DNA of 64,000 bases from Jonesiaceae bacterium BS-20 (GTDB lineage: Bacteria > Actinomycetota > Actinomycetes > Actinomycetales > Cellulomonadaceae): contig CP146203.1 of assembly GCA_039995105.1 (NCBI GenBank), positions 2,108,001 through 2,172,000 of the forward strand, in the 5' to 3' direction. Each line of letters begins with the position of its first letter. Position 1 is the stretch's first letter. This document shows, piece after piece, positions 1 through 8,144 of the stretch. The notes beneath the pieces were generated by a model, which saw only the letters and a list, made by a program, of their open reading frames with translations, was not told where the DNA came from and ran no database searches. Both the position numbers and the translations under genes were made by a program.

Positions 1-198
1 TGGTTTTCCGCTGCGGCCATGGCCGCGCAGGTCCAAGGTAATGACGGTGTGGTCTGCTGATAGGTCTTTGACGTATCCAAAGCCGCGCCAGATCACCCGC
101 GAGAGCGCAGTTCCGTGCACCAAGACCACTGCGGGCCCGGCTCCCTTGGTTCGGTAGGCGATCTTGGTTCCATCAACGGGATTAATAGCGTATTTCAC
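1..198 (-). CDS. Alpha/beta hydrolase, N-terminal part (runs off the left edge)
   Basis: The first 66 residues of a leftward gene are visible, starting at a GTG at 198. The sequence has the N-terminal strand pattern of alpha/beta-hydrolase-fold enzymes: an oxyanion-hole motif LVHGTALS near residue 32 and the strand-loop LDLRGHGRSGKP near residue 60. The nucleophile elbow and the catalytic acid and histidine lie outside the window, so the substrate cannot be inferred. The next gene upstream is a carboxymuconolactone-decarboxylase-like protein on the same strand. This pairing is seen in beta-ketoadipate clusters (PcaD/PcaC), but general hydrolases are equally possible. Confidence 0.8.
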   Translation of the reverse strand, partial: MKYAINPVDGTKIAYRTKGAGPAVVLVHGTALSRVIWRGFGYVKDLSADHTVITLDLRGHGRSGKP

Positions 199-291
199 AA
201 GCCCACAGCCTACCGCGTGCCAAGAGGGAAACTACCCTGAGGCATCGAGGAATTTCCCGATGCCTCAGGGCAGCACCTACTTCAACGTTGC

Positions 292-663
292 TTATTCGCC
301 GAACGCGGCTTTCATACAGCGCATGGCGGCTAGCACTTTGGGAATACCGATGTAGGGCATGAGGTGAACGAAGCACTCGGCCACTTCTTCCTTGGTCATG
401 CCGGCAACATCGACCGCGGTTTTGATATGCCCGGTCAGCTGCGGCTCGGTGCCGCCCATTGCGGCAAGGGCCGCCATGTTGAGTATTTGGCGGTCACGTA
501 ATTCCAGGCCCTCGCGCTGGTAGGTGCCGCCAAAGACGGCGCCAACTACCCAGTCGGAGGCGCCGGGAGCGAACTCATCAAGCTGACGCTTCCAGGCTGC
601 TGCGCCCTCTTCAGATTGGGTTTGAGCTACAAACTCGTTTCCCTTTTCCATACTCAGTTCCAC
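292..663 (-). CDS. Carboxymuconolactone decarboxylase family protein
   Basis: A 123-residue protein with the all-helical CMD fold pattern. The C-terminal half (LRDRQILNMAALAAMGG, then GHIKTAVDVAGMTKEEVAE and YIGIPKVLAAM) follows the conserved layout of 4-carboxymuconolactone decarboxylases. There is no CxxC pair, so it is not an AhpD-type peroxidase. A GTG at 663 is preferred as the start because GGAGG lies five bases upstream (669-673). An open frame continues upstream to 831 without family-like sequence. It could decarboxylate a ring-cleavage lactone, perhaps with the hydrolase downstream, but no other catabolic gene is present, so the substrate is unknown. Confidence 0.75.
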   Translation of the reverse strand: MELSMEKGNEFVAQTQSEEGAAAWKRQLDEFAPGASDWVVGAVFGGTYQREGLELRDRQILNMAALAAMGGTEPQLTGHIKTAVDVAGMTKEEVAECFVHLMPYIGIPKVLAAMRCMKAAFGE

Positions 664-797
664 AGCTTCCTCCAGCGCGTAGTGTCTTTTCAAATCTGTT
701 AAGGGTACCAAGCATTCAACCGAGGATCGGCAATCTTGTCTGCCCCGGTTGCCCCGTGAATCGCTGATCCAACACTTAGGCAGGTAAACTGACTCGC

Positions 798-1340
798 GTG
801 ACAAAGACCCAGCGTCCCTCAAGTAAGCCATGGCTAAAGTTCTTGCCGATTGGCCTCACACTCGCAATCTTGCTGACCGTTGGGGGCTTAGGAATAGCCA
901 ATGAGCAACGAGGCCGGAGCGCGGAAGCCCCGTCTTTAGATTCACAAAGTGCAGGCTCCCACGCAGGGAGCTTGGTCTGGACCGCTGATCCAATTCCGGT
1001 TTTTGCGGATGGACAGGTCCCGCAGGAGTACCAAGAAGCACTCGACGCAGCCCACCAATACGCGGAGCAGTTCATGCTCAGCGAATCGGCGCTTTTTAGC
1101 CAGTTGACCAATGAAACCGTAGGGTTTTCAGATGATGCCGCCAGGTATGCGGTGGCTCATTGCCACGGCGACTGGTACCGCTACGCGCTGACCAGTGCCG
1201 CAGTGCTAGCCGAGTCCAATAATCGGACCGTGGAACAACTTTCCGCAACGCTTACCGGCACGCAAGGTTTCACTCGGCCGCAGGCTGCTTACGCCACTGG
1301 GCTCATTGCTGCGTTCCGAGTTGCGGCGATCTTTGCCTAA
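798..1340 (+). CDS. Membrane-anchored Ltp-repeat protein (host cell surface-exposed lipoprotein family)
   Basis: A 180-residue protein starting at GTG 798. Residues about 13-34 form one hydrophobic segment (signal anchor or uncleaved signal; no lipobox cysteine). The C-terminal half carries two tandem copies of the Ltp helical repeat: about residues 90-122 (AEQFMLSESALFSQLTNE then GFSDDAARYAV) and about 130-175 (a degenerate copy ending GFTRPQAAYATG). Ltp repeats are widespread in Actinobacteria and Firmicutes; the prototype from a Streptococcus thermophilus phage blocks DNA injection by other phages. Whether this chromosomal copy has such a role is not shown, but the next gene on the same strand is a restriction enzyme. 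Confidence 0.7.
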   Translation: MTKTQRPSSKPWLKFLPIGLTLAILLTVGGLGIANEQRGRSAEAPSLDSQSAGSHAGSLVWTADPIPVFADGQVPQEYQEALDAAHQYAEQFMLSESALFSQLTNETVGFSDDAARYAVAHCHGDWYRYALTSAAVLAESNNRTVEQLSATLTGTQGFTRPQAAYATGLIAAFRVAAIFA

Positions 1341-1480
1341 TTAACGTCACGGGCCACAGCCAGTTGTAATATGCACCGCCACCCAACACCGTTGCTGAGC
1401 GGGCACATTGGCGGCTGGTTCCGAGCGGTAGTTGGCTTTCTTGGCTGTCTCCGCCCTAGGTTGTGCGCGCCCAGTCCGTA

Positions 1481-3874
1481 ATGTCTGACATCTCGAATAC
1501 CATCTTGACTATGCGCGGACAGGTGACAGAAGTTCTCAAGATTTATGACTCGAGCGACAAACAATTGGTCATTCCGGTGTACCAGCGAAACTACGACTGG
1601 AAGGTCAAGCACTGCGAGCAGTTGCTGACGGATCTGGTAGACCTGATCCGGTTTGATCGACCAAAACACTTTTTCGGTGCCGTGGTTGGTAAACCTGAAG
1701 ACTCTTGGACTTGGGTGGTCATTGACGGACAGCAACGGCTTACAACGGTCAGCCTACTCATGCTGGCGCTTGCCAACCTAGCCGAGTCCGGCGCGCTCCC
1801 CTGTTCCATGGAGGATCTGAGTGCCAAGATTCGACGCTCATATCTGCTCAATGATGTTGAAAACCAGAAGACGCGGTTTAGACTCAAACCCATCAAGGAT
1901 GATTCCAACGCCTACCGCAAACTCTTTGGCCCAGAAACCGAGTTCATCGAATCTTCGAATGTCACTGCCAACTACCGGTACTTTCTAGACGCACTTCCCA
2001 AGTCCGGAGTGACCGCCGACCAAATCTGGAGTGCGATCAGCCGCCTCGAGGTCATGCACTTGGATCTGGAAGAACACGACGATCCGCAGCGCATTTTTGA
2101 GAGCCTGAACTCCACCGGCCTGGAACTTTCTGAGGCAGACAAGATTCGAAATCTTGTGCTCATGGGCTTGGGAGCCGTTGAGCAGGAACGCGTCTACGAG
2201 GATTTTTGGAACCGCATTGAGATTAACGTTGAGTTCCAAACGGATGAGTTCTTGCGTTGGTACTTGGTTACCAAAACCTCAAATACACCGAGAAAAGACC
2301 AAGTATTCGATGCATTCAAGGCGTTTAAGCAGAACACGGATATTGCGGGGGCGGACCTCTTATTAGAGGTGCGCAGCTATTCGGACTACTACCGGCAAAT
2401 TCGCACTGAGAGTACGGGGTCGTTCAAGATTGACGCTCGCTTGCGGCGAATGAACATGCTTGGGCAAGATGTCATCTTGCCACTCCTCATGCCCCTGCTT
2501 GCCGAATTCCGTGATGGCAGCATAACCGAGACCGACTTTGAAATCTCGCTTCAAATTATTGAGAGTTTCTTGTTCCGACGCTTTGTCAGCAATATTGCAA
2601 CAAACTCGTTGAACAAGATCTTTGCGAACCTCTACAAAGACGTCCGGAAGCTGCGGCGCGACTCAAACTCATTTGCAGAAGTGCTTGCCTATTCACTTAC
2701 CCGGCGCACTGGTGGCGCAAGGTATCCAGACAACGAAGAGTTCGCTGCAACCTTTGCAATGCGGGACATGTACAACGTCAAGAGTGATAGACGCAGGTAC
2801 CTGTTTGATTGCCTGGAAAACCTCAATTCCAATGACACCCGCGAGATTGCTAATGCGCTTGAGGCGGGCAGCTTGTCGATCGAGCACATCATGCCGCAAA
2901 CGTTAACCAAGGAGTGGCTTATTGAACTAGGTGATGAAGCCGAGGAAGTTCACAATGCTTGGTTGCACCGGATCGCAAATTTGACCGTGACCGGGTACAA
3001 CTCCCTATATTCAAATTCTTCTTTCCAAGAGAAGAAGTCCATTGAAAACGGCTTCAATGACTCTCCGTATCGGATCAACAAGGAAATCAAAAATCTAGAA
3101 CGTTGGAACGAAAAGTCACTTCAAGAACGGTCCAAAGAGCTCACCAAACGGGCTCTGGAATACTGGGGGTACCCAAAGACTTCCTTTGAACCGGTGACCC
3201 CTCAACTTCCAGTTGAAGGCCTCGGTGTTGATACCGTATTTACCAACCGGGACATCGTCGCCTATGAGTTCATGGAAACCAAAGCATCAGTGAGTAGCTG
3301 GCGTGAATTTTTTGTCCAGGTACTCAAACTCGTCGCCCAACAGGATCATGAGGCTCTCTTTGCCTTCGCTAAATCAAGTTCATATTTTGTAGTCAACAAT
3401 GATTCCGAGGAACTTGGTCCTGAGTTCCAAAAGGTAGTCCCTGGCCTGCGTGTTAGCACTCAATCTTCAACCCAAGACAAAGTAGTTGTGCTACGTAAGC
3501 TTCTAGACGCCCTCGGAGTCGATCCCGACGATCTTCTAGTGACGCTACGCTCTGGCTTAGCTGACGGCAGTCACTCCAACCCAACTGTCGACTCGGCTAC
3601 GGAACGAGAGGGCCTTGCGCGTTTGCTAGACCTACTTGAAGGTTTCCAAGGCACAGCTGCCCTGCCTGATGACACCGTTTTCCTCAGGGAAGAACTTCTG
3701 TCCGAGTTGCAACTGGCACAAGCACGAGAAGTCACGCCTCCGCAAAAACGATATCTCGACATGGTCGCGGGGTGGTTCGACGAAGAAGAACTACTTGGGA
3801 CGCAGGTTATTCACCGGACAATCCTTGACGGTTCGTTTCTCAAGATCATCACTGCCCTGACCGAAAATGAATAG
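1481..3874 (+). CDS. Single-chain GmrSD-type (DUF262-DUF1524) modification-dependent restriction endonuclease
   Basis: A protein of 797 residues from ATG 1481 (GTG 1463 is an alternative; neither has a clear ribosome binding site). The N-terminal DUF262 domain is seen in IPVYQRNYDW (about residues 31-40) and the nucleotide-binding motif DGQQR (about 82-86), matching the GmrS ParB/Srx-like NTPase. A DUF1524 His-Me finger nuclease follows, with SIEHIMPQT near residue 467 and a downstream ANLTVTGYN segment with the expected Asn. About 210 further C-terminal residues are unassigned. GmrSD enzymes cut DNA with modified, often glycosylated, cytosines, so phage defence is the likely role. It appears as a lone gene 140 bases after the Ltp protein; no methylase is adjacent, as expected for a type IV system. 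Confidence 0.88.
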   Translation: MSDISNTILTMRGQVTEVLKIYDSSDKQLVIPVYQRNYDWKVKHCEQLLTDLVDLIRFDRPKHFFGAVVGKPEDSWTWVVIDGQQRLTTVSLLMLALANLAESGALPCSMEDLSAKIRRSYLLNDVENQKTRFRLKPIKDDSNAYRKLFGPETEFIESSNVTANYRYFLDALPKSGVTADQIWSAISRLEVMHLDLEEHDDPQRIFESLNSTGLELSEADKIRNLVLMGLGAVEQERVYEDFWNRIEINVEFQTDEFLRWYLVTKTSNTPRKDQVFDAFKAFKQNTDIAGADLLLEVRSYSDYYRQIRTESTGSFKIDARLRRMNMLGQDVILPLLMPLLAEFRDGSITETDFEISLQIIESFLFRRFVSNIATNSLNKIFANLYKDVRKLRRDSNSFAEVLAYSLTRRTGGARYPDNEEFAATFAMRDMYNVKSDRRRYLFDCLENLNSNDTREIANALEAGSLSIEHIMPQTLTKEWLIELGDEAEEVHNAWLHRIANLTVTGYNSLYSNSSFQEKKSIENGFNDSPYRINKEIKNLERWNEKSLQERSKELTKRALEYWGYPKTSFEPVTPQLPVEGLGVDTVFTNRDIVAYEFMETKASVSSWREFFVQVLKLVAQQDHEALFAFAKSSSYFVVNNDSEELGPEFQKVVPGLRVSTQSSTQDKVVVLRKLLDALGVDPDDLLVTLRSGLADGSHSNPTVDSATEREGLARLLDLLEGFQGTAALPDDTVFLREELLSELQLAQAREVTPPQKRYLDMVAGWFDEEELLGTQVIHRTILDGSFLKIITALTENE

Positions 3875-3978
3875 GGCCCGCTATCTAGCCCAAACTTCAC
3901 ACGCCCGTGTCTATGTCCAGGAATAACTGAGTGCTGTTCCACGCCCTAGGGCACGGAATCGGTTGGTCACGCATTGAT

Positions 3979-4010
3979 GCTACCGTGCGTGAGGATTCGC
4001 ACACGGTGGC
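3979..4010. terminator. Hairpin between two convergent genes
   Basis: GCTACCGTG (3979-3987) pairs with CACGGTGGC (4002-4010), with one wobble, around a 14-base loop. It lies between the stops of the GmrSD gene and mgtE and may serve both directions. There is no long T run, so this is a weak call. Confidence 0.35.
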
Positions 4011-4025
4011 AAACCATCTGGCGGT

Positions 4026-5384
4026 TTAGAGGCCTAAGACCGCATTGGCAATGAGGAAGTAAATGATCAGCCCGGCAGCATCCACAAACGTTGAAATAAA
4101 CGGGTTGGAGAATACGGCAGGATCAGCTTTCACTGCTTTTCCTAACAGTGGCATGAGCCCGCCAACGGAGGCCGCCATGGTGCAAACGCCCAACAGCGTA
4201 AGCCCAATGACCAGTCCAATATCTACCGTGAACACTGCTGCGGCAATGACAAAGCCCAACGTTCCCAGTAGGAGCCCCAACACCACTCCGACTCGAACTT
4301 CACGGGCAAACACTTTGAACACATCCCGGGGTCGCACATCCCCCAGTGCCAATGCTCGGGTGATCGTAGTCGCCGCCTGGTTCCCGGTGTTACCACCGGT
4401 TCCAATGAGCAGCGGGATAAAGAGCGATAGGGCAACTTGCTGTTCCAAGGTTGCTTCGAAGACGCCCATCACCTGGACAGTGAGCGTGGCCCCAATGGCA
4501 AGAATCAAAAGCCACACCACTCGTGCGCGCACAATCGAACTGACCGGCGTTGCCAGGTATGGGCGGCGCAGCGGCTCGGTTCCACCCGAGCGCGCGGAGT
4601 CTTCGGTTTCTGCGTCTTCGAGAATCTGCAAGGCGTCATCAACCGTCAAGATGCCAACGAGGCGGTCCTCGGCATCGACAATTGGCAACACCAAAACCTT
4701 GGCATCGGCGCAGTAACGTGAAGCTTCCTCGGCGCCTCCGGTTGCGGGGAAACTCAACGGTGATTTCATGATGTCGCTAATGAGGGTTTCGCTTTCCTCA
4801 CGCAAGACATCACGCAGTGAGACCACACCTACCAGGTGGCGGCTGGAGTCCGTCACCGGGATGGTGTAAATACTCTCGGCGCTATCGAGGTGGGAGCGGA
4901 CTCGCTCAAGAGTTTGGGCGACGGTCAGGTGCGGGTGAGCCGTAACAAACTCTGGGCTCATGACCCGGCCTACCGCGCCTTGCGGGTAGCCCAGAACAAT
5001 GCCGGTCAGGGCCCGTTCTTTTTCATCCAGCCCGAGGATCAGCCTATTTGCTACCGATGCCGGCAACTCGTCAACCAGCGCAACCCGGTCATCCGGGCTC
5101 AGTTCAGCAAACGCTTCAACAACTTCAGCGTCTTTCAACGCGGCAACAAGGTCCGCCTGAATAGCGGCATCGAGACGTTCAAAGACGTCGATTGCTCGGT
5201 CTTTGGAAAGCGTGCGGTAAGCAACCGCACGCTGAATCTTGTTCAGGCGCTCAAGTTGTTCAAGCGTTTCGGTAATGTCCAATGGCTGCAGCGCGGCGCT
5301 CACGCCAGCAAGGTCGTGTGCCGCAAGCGCTTTGGCCAACAGTTCAGCGCTGTCTTCAAACGACTGCACAGGGTAGTTATTCAT
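4026..5384 (-). CDS. mgtE: Magnesium transporter MgtE
   Basis: A 452-residue protein with the full MgtE architecture: an N-terminal superhelical MgtE_N domain (about residues 20-120), two CBS domains (about 125-245, including SAESIYTIPVTD and VLVLPIVDAEDRLVGILTV), and five transmembrane helices from about residue 300. The pore-region signature LIGTGGNTGNQAATT is present. The ATG at 5384 is chosen because GGAGG precedes it and because the family starts with this helical domain. MgtE is a Mg2+-gated Mg2+ channel in the cytoplasmic membrane; the CBS/N domains close the pore when cytosolic Mg2+ is high. The upstream region does not resemble a Mg2+ riboswitch. It stands alone, convergent with the GmrSD gene. 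Confidence 0.95.
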   Translation of the reverse strand: MNNYPVQSFEDSAELLAKALAAHDLAGVSAALQPLDITETLEQLERLNKIQRAVAYRTLSKDRAIDVFERLDAAIQADLVAALKDAEVVEAFAELSPDDRVALVDELPASVANRLILGLDEKERALTGIVLGYPQGAVGRVMSPEFVTAHPHLTVAQTLERVRSHLDSAESIYTIPVTDSSRHLVGVVSLRDVLREESETLISDIMKSPLSFPATGGAEEASRYCADAKVLVLPIVDAEDRLVGILTVDDALQILEDAETEDSARSGGTEPLRRPYLATPVSSIVRARVVWLLILAIGATLTVQVMGVFEATLEQQVALSLFIPLLIGTGGNTGNQAATTITRALALGDVRPRDVFKVFAREVRVGVVLGLLLGTLGFVIAAAVFTVDIGLVIGLTLLGVCTMAASVGGLMPLLGKAVKADPAVFSNPFISTFVDAAGLIIYFLIANAVLGL

Positions 5385-5948
5385 GGTCCGGGTCCCTCCG
5401 GTGGCTGCACTCAAAGCCGGCGCAGTGCACGGCCAAGTACAGAAAAAATGGGTGTGTGGCAAAACTGTCGTATGTGCAACCGCATCATGCTCAAGATGAT
5501 TAGCCCCTAGGGCTCTTTCTCCCCACCCACGGCAACGGTCCGGGTTTTAGGCAGCCTGAAAGCATTGTTACGGGCGCCAACCACTAGTAAACCGTTTAAC
5601 TCTCGCGACAACTTGGGATTCCCTAAGTGTCACAACGAGCAGAAGGTCAGTTCGAAAAGAACTTCAGGAGCGACATATGCGGTAAGGAAGATCGACTTGG
5701 TCCGTCATCCATTACTACGGTCACCTCCTAAAGTTGGCCGCCCAAGCGGGCGCACTCCGTGCCCGCAAAGGATCCTCGGCGGATCAGGGCAACTCAACTA
5801 CAGTAACTCAATTTGTGGTCAAGAGACGAATTAGTGTTGCGCCACACCGAATCGCTCGCAAGTTTCAAGCGCTGAGAACACGGTTACTCCGACGGCGCAT
5901 CACCGATCGTGGGAGCGTCACTTCGATTGTTGATAGTGACTTTTTTGA
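5385..5948. other. No convincing gene
   Basis: Between mgtE and a possible regulator remnant I see only short, non-overlapping open stretches with no family-like sequence. A perfect GCCCTAGGGGC-type near-palindrome lies at about 5502-5513. The stretch borders other decayed genes and probably belongs to the same eroded zone. Confidence 0.5.
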
Positions 5949-6142
5949 CTACAGGTTGTCCATCGCCTCACAGGCGTTGGCATTGGGATTGGCGCGGTGA
6001 ACCGAACCCGCCAAGTTCTTGATGAGATCTCCAAAAAGTTTGGCATCCTGTTCTCCTAGGCCCGCCAACAGTTCTGCCTCGGCGGCAGCCACTCCGCCGC
6101 CCAAATACGTTCCATCTTGGCGCGGAGTTGACTCCCGCCAAC
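5949..6142 (-). pseudogene. Possible MarR-type regulator remnant (C-terminal end)
   Basis: Reading leftward, a frame ending in TAG at 5949-5951 gives a coherent helical C-terminus (AEAELLAGLGEQDAKLFGDL then IKNLAGSVHRANPNANACEA), like the last helix of MarR regulators. The frame has no start codon and no winged-helix N-terminus upstream; it runs into the start of the luciferase-like gene fragment on the other strand. Divergent MarR/luciferase-like pairs are common in Actinobacteria, which supports the reading, but the fragment is short and the family call is tentative. Confidence 0.35.
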
Positions 6143-6218
6143 GCCTGAGGCCCAGCTCTCAACGCTGCCTTCGATTCTCGCACGCCCATCCCACATCTTT
6201 GACGTTCAGGAGAACACC

Positions 6219-6449
6219 ATGACCGAGAAAACCACCATGGAGATTGGCGCCTATAGCTTTGGCGACACTCCCCGCAATGCGAACAACACCTTGCGCCCCT
6301 CACATGAGGCAATCCGCAACCTGCACGAGGCTATTATTTTGGCTGACCAGGTAGGCCTGGATTACTTTGGCGTGGGCGAGCACCACACCCTTGATATGCC
6401 CGTGTGGTGTATCAATGTTCTTGGACAGCTTCTCTATGGAAGAGGTTGA
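6219..6449 (+). pseudogene. Truncated luciferase-like (LLM class) flavin-dependent oxidoreductase
   Basis: The first roughly 65 residues match the start of LLM-class flavin oxidoreductases: MEIGAYSFGDTPRN, then a helix and VGLDYFGVGEHHT, the first strand-helix of the bacterial luciferase-like TIM barrel. After about 6400 the sequence stops resembling the family and the frame ends at 6449, so more than 80 percent of the enzyme is missing. In the neighbouring frame the following bases encode an acidic tail (MEEVEEVEELGSRIKDAV, stop at about 6492), which looks like the end of an unrelated protein, suggesting a deletion junction. A 7-bp perfect inverted repeat, CTGTGAT/ATCACAG, lies at 6522-6551. 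A good AGGAG precedes the ATG at 6219. Confidence 0.75.
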
Positions 6450-6619
6450 AGAGGTTGAAGAGCTTGGCAGCAGGATTAAAGATGCGGTTTAGTCCGTAGT
6501 TCAAAGCAGAAGCAGTGCAGCCTGTGATAATGGGTGATCGGATAATCACAGAAATCACCGGGGATCATTGGGGGGAACTGGGCGTCCCAATTATTCATCT
6601 ATAGATATCGAGCAGCGAA

Positions 6620-6889
6620 TCACCGCAATTGTTGGCTGTTGAGTGTGCAGTAGATCTTGCGTGCGAGGTAGCCCTTGATGATCCGGCGGATCTCCTTCAC
6701 CGTGAGCCCCTCGGCCTTTCGTTTTCCGACGCATGCCTTGGTTTCGGGGTCGTGAGCCATTCGTCTAAGTGCGACCATATGAAGGGCCTCGTTCAGGGTT
6801 CGGTCACCGCCTCGGTTAAGCCGGTAACACACTGTGGTAGCGGAAGACGCGGGGAAGAGGCTGACTCCTGCGAGGGCTGCGAAGGCTGC
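6620..6889 (-). pseudogene. C-terminal remnant of an IS110-family transposase
   Basis: The leftward frame reads AALAGVSLFPASSATT, then YRLNRGGDRTLNEALHMVAL and a lysine/arginine-rich tail ending at 6620. This is the C-terminal Transposase_20 segment of IS110/IS1111 enzymes (consensus close to AGVSPIPASSGKT...RLNRGGNR). A TAA at 6890-6892 interrupts the frame just before the conserved AAFAALAG, and no N-terminal RuvC-like DEDD domain is found upstream, so this is a dead fragment. It marks this stretch as a past insertion site. Confidence 0.8.
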
Positions 6890-6926
6890 TTAGGCGCGCA
6901 CCCGTCGGCGGTGAGACGAGATCAGG

Positions 6927-7274
6927 TCATGGCGTGCAGGTGCGGGCCATGCCGCGTCTGCTATTGGGGGCCGTCTCTCCGTGGCTTCTCGCCAGGGTGG
7001 TCAGTGCGTCACAGGCCACTGCGATTATTGGGTCCCCGTCAGGTTGCGGGTCACCTTCGTGTGGCTTGCCCCAGTTGGTAACGAGGTTCTGCATGATTCG
7101 GGCTAGTAGGTGCTGGCCCGTTTCTGCAGTGAAGGGTGCTCCGAGCGCCATTCCAAGGGCTTGCAGCACAGGCGTGGGGCTGAGGTCGTACCGTTCCGGT
7201 TTGGTTCCCTTTTGACCTCCTGTTGATGAGGTTTGGCGAACTTCACCGGTGGGTGCCAGTGCGGTAATGGTCAT
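6927..7274 (-). CDS. Unrecognised 115-residue protein
   Basis: A soluble, mixed-charge protein with no signal peptide or membrane segment. It has a central helical stretch (PTPVLQALGMALGAPFTAET then GQHLLARIMQNL) and a proline/aspartate-rich GKPHEGDPQPDGDP segment. The ATG at 7274 has GGAGGG four bases upstream. It is the last of three leftward genes (8144, 7615, 7274) that share an 11-bp upstream word. It overlaps, in another frame, a 27-codon frame (7243-7326) that starts just after the third copy of that word; one of the two may not be expressed. I do not recognise the family. Confidence 0.4.
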   Translation of the reverse strand: MTITALAPTGEVRQTSSTGGQKGTKPERYDLSPTPVLQALGMALGAPFTAETGQHLLARIMQNLVTNWGKPHEGDPQPDGDPIIAVACDALTTLARSHGETAPNSRRGMARTCTP

Positions 7275-7357
7275 GTACCCTCCATGGGTTGGTGAGAGGC
7301 ACCTTCAGGTTTGGGTGCTGTCTCATTGCCCTATGTGCGGCAGTGCATCTCATGGTG

Positions 7358-7615
7358 CTAGGTCCATTGGATTCGCAGGTCACGGTCCCAGGGCTCTTTG
7401 GTTGTGAGGTAGTCCAAGCCAATGGCTGGGTGTGGGCCAGCAAGCGAGTTGTATTTGTGTTGACCGGATAGCAGGTAAAGTTTGCCGCCGATGTCAACAA
7501 GGGTCCAAAGAAACGTTGATTTCATGTCCACGTCTGAGCTCTTAGTGGTGCGCTCAGGGTTTGGCGGTACGACAGTGAAGTGTTGCTCAAACTCAGCCTT
7601 GGTCATGGTTTTCAT
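7358..7615 (-). CDS. Unrecognised 85-residue protein
   Basis: A small soluble protein beginning MKTMTKAEFEQHFTVVPP, with a likely beta-rich centre (STFLWTLVDIGGKLYLLSGQ) and a WDRDLRIQW end. The ATG at 7615 has GAAGAG at a usable distance and lies eight bases after one copy of the shared 11-bp word. It starts 22 bases after the stop of the gene upstream, consistent with an operon or cassette series. No family recognised. Confidence 0.5.
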   Translation of the reverse strand: MKTMTKAEFEQHFTVVPPNPERTTKSSDVDMKSTFLWTLVDIGGKLYLLSGQHKYNSLAGPHPAIGLDYLTTKEPWDRDLRIQWT

Positions 7616-7637
7616 GACTCTTCTATGTGCGGCACTG

Positions 7638-8144
7638 TCAGCTCGGTACGTTGACCGCTGTCTCGACTGCGGCCCGGTACGCTTCGATTGCTTCTAGGTA
7701 TACCGGGGATATGCACTCCACGCGGGTCGTTCCTTGGTGTCTGGCGACGTGCGCTGGGGGGCTCGGGGCAAGGAAACCGTCACTTGTAACTAGGTGTAGG
7801 TCCCAGTTGTCCAGTGGCGGTGTTAGGTCTGGTGCACCGCTAGCAGGGCCGGCTGGGCACCATGACGCGACGGTATTGTGGACCGCTACGATTTGGTTGG
7901 CTATGTCGTGGTTGAAGGTGCGAGCTACTTCGCCGCCGGTTTCTCCGTCCCACGCAAGGATGGTGGTTGCACCGTTTTGGCCTAGCACTGCCGCCCATTT
8001 TTCAGAATACGCATGCCATTCAATGGGGTGACTTTCCGTGGGTTCGAACCATTTATGGTTTGAGCTGCTGGATGGGGCGGCTTTGCGAAATGTGGTCATG
8101 AGCGTGCGAAGCCAGGACGGCTTGGAGCGAGTGTCTTGAGTCAT
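7638..8144 (-). CDS. Unrecognised 168-residue protein
   Basis: A soluble protein rich in Trp and His (IEWHAYSEKWAAVLGQN, TTILAWDGETGGEVARTFNH). It has no signal peptide or membrane helix. The frame is open back to an ATG at 8201, but the ATG at 8144 is preferred because the shared 11-bp word ends eight bases before it, as at the next gene; neither start has a strong ribosome binding site. It leads the three-gene leftward series in the eroded accessory zone. The function is unknown. Confidence 0.5.
   Translation of the reverse strand: MTQDTRSKPSWLRTLMTTFRKAAPSSSSNHKWFEPTESHPIEWHAYSEKWAAVLGQNGATTILAWDGETGGEVARTFNHDIANQIVAVHNTVASWCPAGPASGAPDLTPPLDNWDLHLVTSDGFLAPSPPAHVARHQGTTRVECISPVYLEAIEAYRAAVETAVNVPS

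Noticed and set aside
4063-4716. A 217-codon open frame on the plus strand opposite mgtE
   Set aside because: Shadow of the mgtE coding sequence; Ser/Thr/Ala-rich composition with no recognisable domain.
5385-5520. Possible Mg2+ riboswitch upstream of mgtE
   Set aside because: I looked for the conserved M-box core elements and helices and did not find them.
5676-5735. A 19-codon leftward frame with a strong GGAGG-type site (ATG near 5717)
   Set aside because: Spacing to the ATG is long, the peptide is very short, and nothing follows it in an operon.
7243-7326. A 27-codon frame starting after the third 11-bp word
   Set aside because: Too short to support as a gene by itself and it overlaps the start of the 115-residue frame; kept only as part of the repeat observation.
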